Assembly (NCBI GenBank): GCA_000017645.1
Contig: CP000781.1
Location: forward strand, 4,637,501-4,701,500
Direction of reading: 5' to 3'
From: Xanthobacter autotrophicus Py2
GTDB lineage: Bacteria > Pseudomonadota > Alphaproteobacteria > Rhizobiales > Xanthobacteraceae
Length of the DNA: 64,000 bases
A program made the translations under genes and the position numbers. Of this stretch, positions 19,252-27,802 are shown piece after piece. The notes beneath the pieces are model-generated. The model was given only the letters and a program-made list of their open reading frames with translations, searched no databases and was not told the origin of the DNA. The number at the start of each line of letters is the position of its first letter. The stretch's first letter is position 1.

Positions 19252-20451
19252 TTAGCCCTTCACCACCACCGGCATGCGGCCGGCGGGCGGGGTGTTGCGC
19301 GAGCGCTGGGTGCGCACGATGCCGTCGATGACGGTCATGCACACGCCGGGCAGGTCGCCGAGGCGCACGCTGTCCAGCAGCGTCACGCCGGGCGAATGCT
19401 GGGCCTTGTCCATCAGCACGAAGTCCGCCGCCCGGCCCACCTCGATGATCCCGCAATCCAGTGCCCGCATGCGCGCGGTGTTGCCGGTGGCAAGGCAGAA
19501 CGCCTCTTCCGCCGGCAGTTCGCCGAGGGAGGACAGCATGGACACCATGCGCAGGATGCCCAGCGGCTGGACGCCCGAGCCCGCCGGCCCGTCGGTGCCG
19601 AGGATGACGCGGTTGAGCTCGCCCAGCTCGCGGGCGATGCGCAGGGTGTAGAGGGCGGAGCGCTCGTTGCCGTTGTGCACGATCTCCAGCCCGCGCTTGC
19701 AGCCCTCGCAGATGCAGCGGATCTGGTTGTCCGGAAGCGCCGTGTGGCCGCCATTGATATGACCTACCACGTCGGTGTCCGCCTCCAGCACCACGTCCTT
19801 GTCGATGAGGCCGGAGCCGGGGATGGAGGGGCCGCCGGTGTGGATGGTGGACTGGATGCCGTACTTCCTCGCCCACCCCACCATCTTGCGCGCCGTGGGG
19901 CCGTCCTTCACGCCGCCGAGGCCCACCTCGCCCAGCAGCTTCACGCCGGCGGCGGCGAGCTCCTTGAAGTCGTCCTCCACCATCTCGTTCTCTATGACGG
20001 GGGCGCCCGCATGGACCTTCACCCCCGAGGGGCGGAAGGCGTCAAACGAGCGCTGGGCGGTGATGGCCAGCGCCTTCAGCCCCACCACGTCCTTCGCCCG
20101 GCCGGGATAATGCACCTCGCCCGCCGAGATCATGGTGGTGACGCCGCCGTGGAGCGAACTGTCGATCCAGTTCATCTGGCTCTGGCGCGGGGTCCAGTCG
20201 CCGGCCACGGGATGGACGTGGCTGTCGATGAGGCCGGGGGTGAGGGTGGTGCCGTTGGCGTCGATGAGGGTGGTGGCGCCCTCGGTGTCCACATCCTTCT
20301 CGCGGCCGATGGCGGTGATCTTGCCGCCTTCCGCCACCACAGTGTCGGCGTCGAGGATGGGTCGTGCAAGGTCGCCGCTGAGGATGAGGCCGATGTTGCG
20401 GATCACCAGCTTGGTGGGGCCGCCGGCGGCTGCGGGGGCATCATGGGCCAT
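19252..20451 (-). CDS. ena: Enamidase (1,4,5,6-tetrahydro-6-oxonicotinate amidohydrolase)
   Basis: About 399 residues, amidohydrolase superfamily. It should open the reduced nicotinate ring to 2-formylglutarate and ammonia. Metal-site residues are visible: His78 and His80 (DSHVHP), Glu175 (GEVGLGG), His204 (IHTGG), His231 (HINGG) and Asp287 (LGTDGPAG). As I recall the Eubacterium barkeri enamidase, a Fe-Zn enzyme, the resemblance runs the whole length: SGD near the N-terminus, SSLHGGVTTMISAG, GRAKDVVGLKALAIT and SRNTPPA at the C-terminus. The ATG at 20451 is 49 bases downstream of an operator copy; the longer frame from 20571 would cover that operator and is rejected. Probably its own transcription unit. 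Confidence 0.9.
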   Translation of the reverse strand: MAHDAPAAAGGPTKLVIRNIGLILSGDLARPILDADTVVAEGGKITAIGREKDVDTEGATTLIDANGTTLTPGLIDSHVHPVAGDWTPRQSQMNWIDSSLHGGVTTMISAGEVHYPGRAKDVVGLKALAITAQRSFDAFRPSGVKVHAGAPVIENEMVEDDFKELAAAGVKLLGEVGLGGVKDGPTARKMVGWARKYGIQSTIHTGGPSIPGSGLIDKDVVLEADTDVVGHINGGHTALPDNQIRCICEGCKRGLEIVHNGNERSALYTLRIARELGELNRVILGTDGPAGSGVQPLGILRMVSMLSSLGELPAEEAFCLATGNTARMRALDCGIIEVGRAADFVLMDKAQHSPGVTLLDSVRLGDLPGVCMTVIDGIVRTQRSRNTPPAGRMPVVVKG

Positions 20452-20500
20452 GGAAAGTCTCCGGAAGGGACGGCCGGAAACGCGCGGGCGCACCCGGTCT

Positions 20501-20520
20501 TTTGTTTGTAGGCATATGAA
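20501..20520. promoter_or_regulatory. Operator copy 1, in front of ena
   Basis: TTTGTTTGTAGGCATATGAA aligns without gaps to copies at 21736, 26040 and 26224. In ena orientation it reads TTCATATGCCTACAAACAAA. It is 49 bases upstream of the ena ATG. Proposed target of the MarR regulator at 34881. This copy has the weakest central dyad of the four. Confidence 0.65.
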
Positions 20521-20567
20521 GTGTAGGTCGCCGCCCCGGTCCTGAGAACGGGGCGGGGCGAAAAAAC

Positions 20568-21341
20568 TCACCGTTCGGCGAACGCCTTCTCGATGACGAA
20601 ATGGCCCGGCTCGCCGCTGTTGCCCTCCTCGAAGCCGCGCGACGCCAGAAGTGCGCGCAGGTCGCCCATCATGGCGGGCGAGCCGCAGATCATGACGCGG
20701 TCGGTGGCGGCATCAAGGGGTGGCAGGCCCACGTCGGCGCAGAGCTTGCCGCTGTCCAGCAGGGCCGTGATGCGGCCGGTGTTGCGGAACGGCTCGCGGG
20801 TCACGGTCGGGTAGTAGGCGAGCTTGGCGGCGATCTCCTCGCCGAGGAATTCGTGGGCCGGCAGTTCCTTCATGATGAGGTCCTCGTAGGCGAGGTCGCT
20901 GACATGCCGGCAGCCGTGCACCAGCACCACCTTCTCGAACCGCTCATAGGTCTCGGGATCGCGGATCACGGAGAGGAAGGGCGCAAGGCCGGTGCCGGTG
21001 CCGAGCAGGTAGAGATTGCGGCCGGGCAGGAGATTGTCGAGCACCAGCGTGCCGGTGGCCTTGCGGCCGACCGTGATGGCGTCGCCCACCTTGATGTGCT
21101 GGAGGCGCGAGGTGAGCGGCCCGTTGGGCACCTTGATGGAGAAGAATTCCAGCGTTTCCGCCCAGCTCGGGCTCACCACCGAATAGGCGCGCAGCAGCGG
21201 GCGTCCATCCACTTTCAGGCCGATCATGGTGAATTCGCCGGTGCGGAAGCGGAAGCCGGGATCGCGCGTGGTGGTGAAGCTGAACAGGCGGTCGGTCCAG
21301 TGATGGACGCTGAGAACGTGTTCCTCGAAGAAGTTGCTCAT
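20568..21341 (-). CDS. fpr: Ferredoxin-NADP+ reductase
   Basis: About 257 residues. The FAD-binding domain has RTGEFTMIGL and RPLLRAYSVVSP (the RxYS flavin motif). The NADP domain has YLLGTGTGLAPFLSVIRDPE and VMICGSPAMMGDL, ending in HFVIEKAFAER. The C-terminal family-typical EKAFAER suggests the bacterial subclass I Fpr. The ATG at 21341 is chosen over a longer frame. It lies 44 bases after fdxA on the same strand, so NADPH can reduce the adjacent ferredoxin. In this cluster the reduced ferredoxin most likely feeds 6-hydroxynicotinate reductase. Confidence 0.93.
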   Translation of the reverse strand: MSNFFEEHVLSVHHWTDRLFSFTTTRDPGFRFRTGEFTMIGLKVDGRPLLRAYSVVSPSWAETLEFFSIKVPNGPLTSRLQHIKVGDAITVGRKATGTLVLDNLLPGRNLYLLGTGTGLAPFLSVIRDPETYERFEKVVLVHGCRHVSDLAYEDLIMKELPAHEFLGEEIAAKLAYYPTVTREPFRNTGRITALLDSGKLCADVGLPPLDAATDRVMICGSPAMMGDLRALLASRGFEEGNSGEPGHFVIEKAFAER

Positions 21342-21385
21342 GGTGGGGTCTCTGGCAAAAGCCGCGCGGGGCAGGCTCGTTCGGG

Positions 21386-21718
21386 TCAGATCGCGGCGGG
21401 CGCGGCGGACAGGAGGGCGCGCTTGTCGGCGGCGTCCTTCCAGGCATCGGCATCGTCGGGCGGGGCGCCCTTCTCCGTGATGTTGGGCCACTGCGCCGCA
21501 TATTGCGCGTTGAGGGCGGCCCAGTCGCCGGCGCGGGGATCTGAGTCCGGGAAGATGGCGGCGGCGGGGCATTCCGGCTCGCAGACGCCGCAGTCGATGC
21601 ATTCGTCCGGATGGATCACCAGCATGTTCTCGCCGGCATAGAAGCAGTCCACGGGGCAGACCGAGACGCAATCCATATAGGTGCAGCGGATGCAGTTCTC
21701 GGTGACGACATAGGCCAT
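21386..21718 (-). CDS. fdxA: 7Fe-type ferredoxin FdxA
   Basis: About 110 residues. The N-terminus [20 protein letters not shown] and the run [20 protein letters not shown] plus [11 protein letters not shown] give the cysteine pattern of a [3Fe-4S]/[4Fe-4S] ferredoxin of the FdxA type. The C-terminal 50 residues ([16 protein letters not shown]) are also family-typical. First gene of a two-gene operon with fpr, reading from a TTGACA promoter with an operator overlapping its -10 region. It is the likely electron donor to 6-hydroxynicotinate reductase, which is ferredoxin-dependent in E. barkeri. Confidence 0.95.
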   Translation of the reverse strand: MAYVVTENCIRCTYMDCVSVCPVDCFYAGENMLVIHPDECIDCGVCEPECPAAAIFPDSDPRAGDWAALNAQYAAQWPNITEKGAPPDDADAWKDAADKRALLSAAPAAI

Positions 21719-21735
21719 GGCGAGAGCCTCGGAAT

Positions 21736-21783
21736 ATTGTTTGTGTACAAATGAAAATAAGGCGAGGGGGCGAGCGCTGTCAA
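21736..21783 (-). promoter_or_regulatory. fdxA-fpr promoter with operator copy 2
   Basis: On the minus strand, TTGACA (21783-21778) is followed after 18 bases by TATTTT (21759-21754), a good sigma-70-like pair. The operator (21736-21755, plus strand ATTGTTTGTGTACAAATGAA) abuts and overlaps the -10 box. It contains the perfect dyad TTTGT-GT-ACAAA. A repressor bound here would block RNA polymerase. The 18-base distance to the ATG leaves room for only a short leader. Confidence 0.75.
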
Positions 21784-21887
21784 CGGCCGGAGCGCATTCG
21801 GATTGCGGAGCTTTTGGGCGGCGATGCGGGAATTTTGGGCAGGGAGGTGCGATGGGAGCGGGGAGGGCGCGGGATGATCCTTATCGC

Positions 21888-21907
21888 CGTCATGCCCGGC
21901 CATGACG
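21888..21907. repeat. REP-like palindrome remnant
   Basis: CGTCATGCCCGGCCATGACG is an inverted repeat with 7-bp arms (CGTCATG/CATGACG). It shares the CGTCATGCCCGG end of the larger composite elements in this window. It lies in the 237 bases between the nicB stop and the fdxA start. Confidence 0.5.
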
Positions 21908-21955
21908 GCCCAAATCTTCGTCCCGTCCCGGCGAACGAGGACCGCCGCAGAACCC

Positions 21956-24900
21956 TCACTGTGTCGGTGTCGCCCGCAGCCGTGCCACGGTCTGCGCCAG
22001 CCCGTCCCAGGCTGGGGCGTCGGGGGCGAATTTCGCGCGCATGTAGCGCACGAGGTCGGCCACCTGCGCGTCGTCGAGACTGTCGCGGAAGGCGGGCATG
22101 TCGCCCAGCGCCGGGGCGGCGGGGGCGGGGATGCCCTCCAGGATCACGCGGATGAGATTGTCCGGCTGCGCCGCATGGACATTGGTGTTGAGCGCAAGCG
22201 AGGGCCGCGCGCCGAACAGGGTCGGCCCCTCCGGCGCGTGGCAGGCGGCGCACGCGCCCTCGAACAGGCGGCCGCCCACGCTGTCCATGGGCCGCAGCGA
22301 GCCTTCCGCCTTCGCCTCCAGCGTCGCCGCCATGGTGGCGGCATCGGCGCTGGCGGGGCCGGCGAAGGACGCCAGATAGATCGCCATGGCGCGGATGTCC
22401 GCGTCCGGCAGATGGGCGAGTTCCTGCACCACCGGCGCCATGGGGCCGGCCGCCGTGCCGTGGAAGCGCGAGAAGCCGCTGCGCAGATAGGTGTAGAGCT
22501 CGTCCTCACTCCACGGAATGGGCGCCTTGGACAGCGCCGTGAGGGCAGGTGCCTCCCAGCCGTCCGCGACCCCGCCGGCCAGATAGGCGGCGCCGCCCTT
22601 TTCCGCGCCCAGAAGGTTGCGCGGCGTATGGCAGGCGCCGCAATGGCCCAGCCCCTCCACCAGGTAGCGCCCCCGGTTCCACTGGGGCGATTGCCCCGCC
22701 TCCGCCTGAAGCTGGCCGGGGGTGAGGAACAACAGGTTCCAGCCGGCCATCAGCGGGCGGATGTTGAACGGGAAGGTCATGCGGTTGGCGGGCGGGCTCG
22801 CCTTCACCGGGGCCTGCGACATGAGGAAGGCGTAGAGCGCCTGCATGTCCGCATCCGAGATGCGGGTGAAGGCGGTGTAGGGGAAGGCCGGGTAGAGGTG
22901 CCGCCCGTCCCGGCCGATGCCTTCGCGCATGGCCCGCTCGAACGCGGCATAGGACCAGGCTCCGATGCCGGTCTCCACGTCTGGCGTGAGATTGGTGGAA
23001 TAGAGGGTGCCGAACGGCGTGTGCAGCGCCCGTCCGCCGGCATTGGCTATACCGCCTTCGGCGGTGTGGCACACGGCGCAATCGCCCAGCGCCGCGAGGA
23101 TCTTGCCGCGCGCGATCATCTCGGCGGAGAAGCCGGCCGGGTCCGGCGGCGCAATGGGCGCGATGCCGCCACGGATGGGCAGCGCCAGCGTCGCCATCCC
23201 TAGCGCGCCGGCAAGCGCGGCGCCGGCCATGGCGAACCAGCTGCGGCGGCGCTTCTCCTTCACCGGCTTCGGCGCGGCCTCTCCCGATAGGGCGGCACGC
23301 ACCCGGTCGGGCGTGAAGGGCGGTTCGCGCAGGCGCACGCCGGTGGCATCGAAAATGGCGTTGGCGATGGCCGCCGCGCTCGGCACCGAGGCCGATTCCC
23401 CCGAGCCCAAAGGCGGGTCATCCGGGCGCGGCATCAGTACCACGTTGATCACCGGCACTTCGGGGAAGGTGAGGATGGGGTAGGCGCCCCATTCCCGGCT
23501 GGTGACGGCCTTCTCGTCGAACGTCACCTGCTCCTTCAGCGCCCGCGAGGTGGACTGGATGACGTTGCCGTGGATCTGGTGCTCGATGCCGGCCGGGTTG
23601 ATCATGAGCCCGGAATCCTGGCCCACCACCACGCGTTTCACCGCCACGTCGCCGGTGCGTTTGTTCACCTCCACCTCGGCCACCCAGGCGGACCAGGCGG
23701 CGCCGTAGCCGGGGAACTTGGAGTGCACATAAAGCGCATAGGCGAAGCCCTGGCCGCGCACCACGTCGCCCTCCACCACTTCAAGGCGCGGGGCGGTGCG
23801 CTTCTCCCAGCCGGCGCGCTCCGCGGTGGCCTTCACCAGTTCGGCGGCGCGCTCGTCGTGGAGGTGGCGCAGGCGGTAATCCACCGGGTCAACGCCGGCG
23901 GCGGCCGCCAGCTCGTCGATATAGCTTTCGTGGGCGAAAGAATTGGGCAGGGCGGAGACGCCGCGCAGCCACGCCGCCCGCACGATGGGCGCCACATCGT
24001 CCACCGTGACGCGCATATGGTCGTAGGCATAGGGCGGGATGGCGGTGCGGTCGCCCATCTCGAACACGGGATTGTCCGCCGGCACCCGGCCCGTCAGCAG
24101 CAGCGCCAAGGTCACTGCCGCGTTGGAGGGATAGCGGGTGTTGAAATCATAGGCCGCGGGGGTGCCGTCGGCATTGATGCCCCCCTTCACCTGCATGAGC
24201 TGAGCGGCGCCCTTGGGCTCCCACGCATGCTCCTGCTCGCGGGTGAGCTGCACCCGCACCGGACGGCCCACGGCGCGCGACAGCAGGGCGGCGTCGGCGG
24301 CCACATCGTCGGCGCAGTTGCGGCCATAGCAGCCGGCGGCCTCGAAGCGGACGATCTCCACCGCCTCTTCCGGCAGGCCCAGCAGCAGGGCGATGTCCAT
24401 GCGCAGGGGATAGGGGTTCTGCGTGCCGGCCCAGAGGGTGGCGCCATCCTCGCGCACATCCGCCACCGCGCAGGAGGGGCCGATGGAGGCGTGCATCTGG
24501 TAGGGCCACACATAGGTGCGGTCGAGGGTCTCGGCTGCGGCCGCGCGGGCGGCGTCGGGATCGCCGCGCTCAATAAGGGTGCGCCGGTTCTCCGCCGGGA
24601 TGGCGCGCAGGGCGTTTTCCACGTTGCCGAGGTCGGGCAGGGTGGGCGTGGGCTTCCACTCCACCTTCAGGCGGCGGGCGGCCTCGGCGGCCTGCTCTTC
24701 GCGCTCGGCCACCACGCCCACGAAATCGCCCATGGTGACCACCGCCACCATGCCGGGAATGTGGGCCACCGAGGCCTCATCCACCCGGATCAGGCTCCTG
24801 CCGACGAAATCGCCCGCGTCGATGCCGGCATAGGGCGGGCGCACCACACGGCCGTGCAGCATGCCGGGCACGCGCACGTCATGCACATAGGTGAACGTGC

Positions 24901-25504
24901 CCGTGGCCTTGGCCGGGATGTCCACCCGGGGCACCCGCTGGCCGACGATGCGGTGGGCGCTGGCCGGCTTCACCGGAATGTCGTCGGAGAGCAGCAGGCG
25001 CTCGGCGCGGCCCTTCAGCAAATCGGCGTAGGAGAGGCCGGCATTGCCGCCGTCGCGGGGGCGGACGATGCCGTCCTCCACCTCCAGCGCATCGGCGTCC
25101 ATCTCCAGTGCCTCGGCGGCCAGCTCCACCAGCCGGTGGCGGGCCTGCGCGGCGGCGCGGCGCAGCGGCTGGGCCGAGACCTGGATGGAATCGGAGGCGA
25201 TGGTGGCGCCCTGGTTGGGTGCAAGGCCGGTATGGCCGAGCACCATGGTGACGCGATGGAGCGCCACGTCCAGCTCCTCGGCCACGATCTGGGCGAGGGC
25301 CGTGCGGATGCCGGTGCCGAGGTCCACATGGCCGTTGAAGGCGGTGACGGCGCCGCTGTCGTCCACCAGCAGGAACAGGTCGAGGGCGCCGTCTTTCGGC
25401 ATTGCGCTGCGCTGGAGGCCGGCCACCGACTGTGCCGGGCGCAGCACGCAAAGATTGCCGGTGGCAGCGAGGATCTGATCCTTGTCGGGGCGCGGCTCGC
25501 TCAT
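21956..25504 (-). CDS. nicB: Nicotinate dehydrogenase large subunit NicB (molybdopterin domain fused to tri-haem cytochrome c)
   Basis: About 1182 residues, close to Pseudomonas putida NicB. Residues 1 to about 740 form a molybdopterin hydroxylase of the xanthine oxidase family, with the catalytic Glu probably in PPLGSGESASVPS. Residues 756-777 form a membrane helix after RRRSWF. Three haem c motifs follow: CAVCH (809), CGACH (955) and CAACH (1085). Together with NicA it hydroxylates nicotinate to 6-hydroxynicotinate with water as oxygen source and passes electrons through the haems to the respiratory chain. The ATG at 25504 overlaps the nicA stop as ATGA. Related IorB-type enzymes act on isoquinoline; the neighbours favour nicotinate. 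Confidence 0.9.
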   Translation of the reverse strand: MSEPRPDKDQILAATGNLCVLRPAQSVAGLQRSAMPKDGALDLFLLVDDSGAVTAFNGHVDLGTGIRTALAQIVAEELDVALHRVTMVLGHTGLAPNQGATIASDSIQVSAQPLRRAAAQARHRLVELAAEALEMDADALEVEDGIVRPRDGGNAGLSYADLLKGRAERLLLSDDIPVKPASAHRIVGQRVPRVDIPAKATGTFTYVHDVRVPGMLHGRVVRPPYAGIDAGDFVGRSLIRVDEASVAHIPGMVAVVTMGDFVGVVAEREEQAAEAARRLKVEWKPTPTLPDLGNVENALRAIPAENRRTLIERGDPDAARAAAAETLDRTYVWPYQMHASIGPSCAVADVREDGATLWAGTQNPYPLRMDIALLLGLPEEAVEIVRFEAAGCYGRNCADDVAADAALLSRAVGRPVRVQLTREQEHAWEPKGAAQLMQVKGGINADGTPAAYDFNTRYPSNAAVTLALLLTGRVPADNPVFEMGDRTAIPPYAYDHMRVTVDDVAPIVRAAWLRGVSALPNSFAHESYIDELAAAAGVDPVDYRLRHLHDERAAELVKATAERAGWEKRTAPRLEVVEGDVVRGQGFAYALYVHSKFPGYGAAWSAWVAEVEVNKRTGDVAVKRVVVGQDSGLMINPAGIEHQIHGNVIQSTSRALKEQVTFDEKAVTSREWGAYPILTFPEVPVINVVLMPRPDDPPLGSGESASVPSAAAIANAIFDATGVRLREPPFTPDRVRAALSGEAAPKPVKEKRRRSWFAMAGAALAGALGMATLALPIRGGIAPIAPPDPAGFSAEMIARGKILAALGDCAVCHTAEGGIANAGGRALHTPFGTLYSTNLTPDVETGIGAWSYAAFERAMREGIGRDGRHLYPAFPYTAFTRISDADMQALYAFLMSQAPVKASPPANRMTFPFNIRPLMAGWNLLFLTPGQLQAEAGQSPQWNRGRYLVEGLGHCGACHTPRNLLGAEKGGAAYLAGGVADGWEAPALTALSKAPIPWSEDELYTYLRSGFSRFHGTAAGPMAPVVQELAHLPDADIRAMAIYLASFAGPASADAATMAATLEAKAEGSLRPMDSVGGRLFEGACAACHAPEGPTLFGARPSLALNTNVHAAQPDNLIRVILEGIPAPAAPALGDMPAFRDSLDDAQVADLVRYMRAKFAPDAPAWDGLAQTVARLRATPTQ

Positions 25505-25974
25505 TCGGATGCCTCCCCGTGGGCGGCGCGCATCACCGCGCGCAGGATCTCCACATGGGTCCCGCAGCGACACAGATTGTAGCGCAGGGCGGCGCGGGCC
25601 TCGTCCTCCGTGGGGGCGGGGGTGCGGGCGAGGAAGGCGACGGTGGTCATGATCATGCCATTCAGGCAGTAGCCACATTGCGCCGCCTGCTCGGCGATGA
25701 AGGCGGCCTGCACCGGGTGGGGCGCCTCAGGGGTGCCGAGCCCCTCCAGCGTGGTGATGGCGCGACCTTCCGCCGTGCCCAATGTGGTGACGCAGGAGCG
25801 GGCGGCGACCCCGTCCATGAGCACGGTGCAGGCACCGCACTCCCCGAGCCCGCAGCCGAACTTGGGGCCGTTGAGGCCAAGGTCGTTGCGCAGCACATAG
25901 ATGAGGGGCGTGGAGCGGGGCAGCGCGAAGCGGTGCGCTGTGCCATTCACCTGAAGTTGAACCGGCTCGGACAT
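25501..25974 (-). CDS. nicA: Nicotinate dehydrogenase small subunit NicA (2x[2Fe-2S])
   Basis: About 157 residues with the eight cysteines of the family. A plant-type cluster is formed by C41, C46, C49 and C61 (CGLGECGACTVLMDG). The second cluster is formed by C100, C103, C135 and C137 (CGYCLNGM and CRCGTH). It carries electrons from the molybdenum site in NicB. Promoter-proximal gene of nicAB and translationally coupled to nicB. An operator copy stands 66 bases upstream of the ATG at 25974. Confidence 0.93.
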   Translation of the reverse strand: MSEPVQLQVNGTAHRFALPRSTPLIYVLRNDLGLNGPKFGCGLGECGACTVLMDGVAARSCVTTLGTAEGRAITTLEGLGTPEAPHPVQAAFIAEQAAQCGYCLNGMIMTTVAFLARTPAPTEDEARAALRYNLCRCGTHVEILRAVMRAAHGEASE

Positions 25975-26039
25975 CTTCGTTTCGGTCCGTCATCGGACGT
26001 GCCAGTGTAGGCGAAGCGGCACGCCTCCCGCTTCCCTGG

Positions 26040-26069
26040 ATTGTTTCTATACGAATGATCTGGCGTCAA
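26040..26069 (-). promoter_or_regulatory. nicAB promoter region with operator copy 3
   Basis: The operator is ATTGTTTCTATACGAATGAT (26040-26059, plus strand). It matches the other copies at most outer positions and has a weaker core. On the minus strand TTGACG (26069-26064) just upstream could be a -35 box; no convincing -10 is visible. The operator overlaps the expected promoter spacer. Confidence 0.6.
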
Positions 26070-26200
26070 GCGCGCACGCCGCACAAATGCGCGGCGCGCC
26101 GGGCTGCCCCCAAGCGGGGCAAAAGCGGTCATAAACCTGTGGCCGCAGATGGATAGGACAGGTCTGCTGCCTCTTCGGGCGCCGTGCCTCATCCTTGTGC

Positions 26201-26243
26201 TTGACACTTTGGGCTGCTCCTTTTTCATTAGTGTACATATGAA
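26201..26243 (+). promoter_or_regulatory. hnr operon promoter with operator copy 4
   Basis: TTGACA at 26201-26206 is a consensus -35 box. The operator TTCATTAGTGTACATATGAA (26224-26243) begins 17 bases later, where the -10 box must lie. It carries outer arms TTCAT/ATGAA and the TGTACA core. It is 48 bases upstream of the hnr ATG. Together with copy 3 it fills the 317-base divergent region between nicA and hnr, which has no other gene. Confidence 0.7.
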
Positions 26244-26291
26244 ATCGAAATCGCCCCGCCGGTTGTCCGCAGGGGCCGGAGCCCGCCCTCC

Positions 26292-27797
26292 ATGGCGCAG
26301 AACATCCAAGGCGACGCCTCAGGCCAGACCCCCGTCGCCGCATCGGCCGCCGACGACAAGATCCGCTGCGATGCCTGTCCGGTCATGTGCTACATCAAGC
26401 CCGGCAACACCGGCGCCTGCGATCGCTACGCCAACCGCGCCGGCGAGCTGATCCGCGTCGATCCCCACGTCATCCTCGACCGCACGCTGGAGCAGGGCGG
26501 CAAGGTGGTGCCCTTCGATCGCGGCGGCGACTGGGACGGGCGCCTGGTGGCCGATGGCGGCACCTTCGTGACCGCGGTGGGCTCCGGCACCACCTATCCC
26601 GACTACAAGCCCGCCCCCTTCATCGTCTCCGCCGAGGTGAACGGCGTGGACATGGTGACCGTGGTCACCGAGGGCATCTTTTCCTATGCCGGCGTGAAGG
26701 TGAAGATCGACACCGACCGCTTCCTCGGCCCCGAACAGTCCACCGTGCGCGTGGCCGGCGAGCCGGTGGGGCATGTCACCACTTCCGAATACGGCTCGCA
26801 GATGCTGTCGCTGGGCGGGGTCCACCACCTCACCGGCGGGGCCAAGAAGGAAGGTCGCGTCACCTGCGAGGCGCTGCTCGACCTGTGCAATGCCAAGCCG
26901 GTGGAACTCACCGTGGATGACGGCGCCACCCTCATCGTGCAGGCGGGCCACGCGCCCATCGTCAATGGCGGGCAGGAAGAGCGCATGCGGGTTGGCTGCG
27001 GCTCCGCCACCATCGGCATGTTCGCGCGCCAATGGTTCGGCAAGGTGGACGAGGTGGTGGTGGTGGACGACCACATCACCGGCGTCCTCTCCGAGCATCA
27101 GGCCGGCAAGCTTCTCGGCGTGCGCGATACCGGCATCCGCATGAAGGGCCGCCGCTCCACACCCGGCCGCTATTTCCAGGTGGCCGAGCCGGGCCTGGGC
27201 TGGGGCGGCACCAATATTTCCGATCCGCTTTCCATCCTCGGCGCGTTCGATGCCAAGGCGGCATGGCCCGGCCTGCGGCTGCTCTTGGTGTCCACCACCG
27301 GCGAGCATTTCGGCTATTACGTGCTGGATGAAAACCTGGTGCCGCGCGAGGCCGACATACCGGCGGATCTCGCTCCCTCCGTGGAGCGCATCCGCGAGAA
27401 TTGCGAGCCGGCGCTGTCCTCCGTGCTGTTCATGGCGGGGGCCGGCGGCTCCCTGCGCGCGGGGGTGACGGAAAATCCGGTGCGGCTCACCCGCTCGGTG
27501 AAGGAGGCCATCACCCGCGTCACCTGCGGCGGCGCGCCGGTCTATGTCTGGCCCGGCGGCGGCATCACCTTCATGGTTGATGTGATGCGGGTGCCGGAGA
27601 ACGCCTTCGGCTATGTGCCCACGCCGGCCCTCGTGGCGCCCATCGAGTTCACGCTGACGCTGGAGGCCTATGCGGCGCTCGGCGGGCACATGGACCATGT
27701 GCAGCCGGTGCGGTCCATCCTCGATCGCGACAGTGTGCGGGAAGTGGCGCCCATCGGCGACAATCCCTGGCCGCTTTCGGCCCGCTCGAAGAGCTGA
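26292..27797 (+). CDS. hnr: 6-hydroxynicotinate reductase
   Basis: About 501 residues. It is expected to reduce 6-hydroxynicotinate to 1,4,5,6-tetrahydro-6-oxonicotinate with reduced ferredoxin. An Fe-S motif near the N-terminus is formed by C26, C29, C33 and C43 (CDACPVMC, then GNTGACDRY). Further cysteines are at 192, 199, 236, 371 and 412. The E. barkeri enzyme carries covalent flavin and Fe-S clusters. Two threonines here fit the ApbE flavinylation pattern: DGAT (210-213) and GSAT (237-240). Its place beside nicAB, ferredoxin and enamidase genes supports the assignment. It begins an operon running to the MarR gene. Confidence 0.85.
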   Translation: MAQNIQGDASGQTPVAASAADDKIRCDACPVMCYIKPGNTGACDRYANRAGELIRVDPHVILDRTLEQGGKVVPFDRGGDWDGRLVADGGTFVTAVGSGTTYPDYKPAPFIVSAEVNGVDMVTVVTEGIFSYAGVKVKIDTDRFLGPEQSTVRVAGEPVGHVTTSEYGSQMLSLGGVHHLTGGAKKEGRVTCEALLDLCNAKPVELTVDDGATLIVQAGHAPIVNGGQEERMRVGCGSATIGMFARQWFGKVDEVVVVDDHITGVLSEHQAGKLLGVRDTGIRMKGRRSTPGRYFQVAEPGLGWGGTNISDPLSILGAFDAKAAWPGLRLLLVSTTGEHFGYYVLDENLVPREADIPADLAPSVERIRENCEPALSSVLFMAGAGGSLRAGVTENPVRLTRSVKEAITRVTCGGAPVYVWPGGGITFMVDVMRVPENAFGYVPTPALVAPIEFTLTLEAYAALGGHMDHVQPVRSILDRDSVREVAPIGDNPWPLSARSKS

Positions 27798-27802
27798 CGG
27801 TC

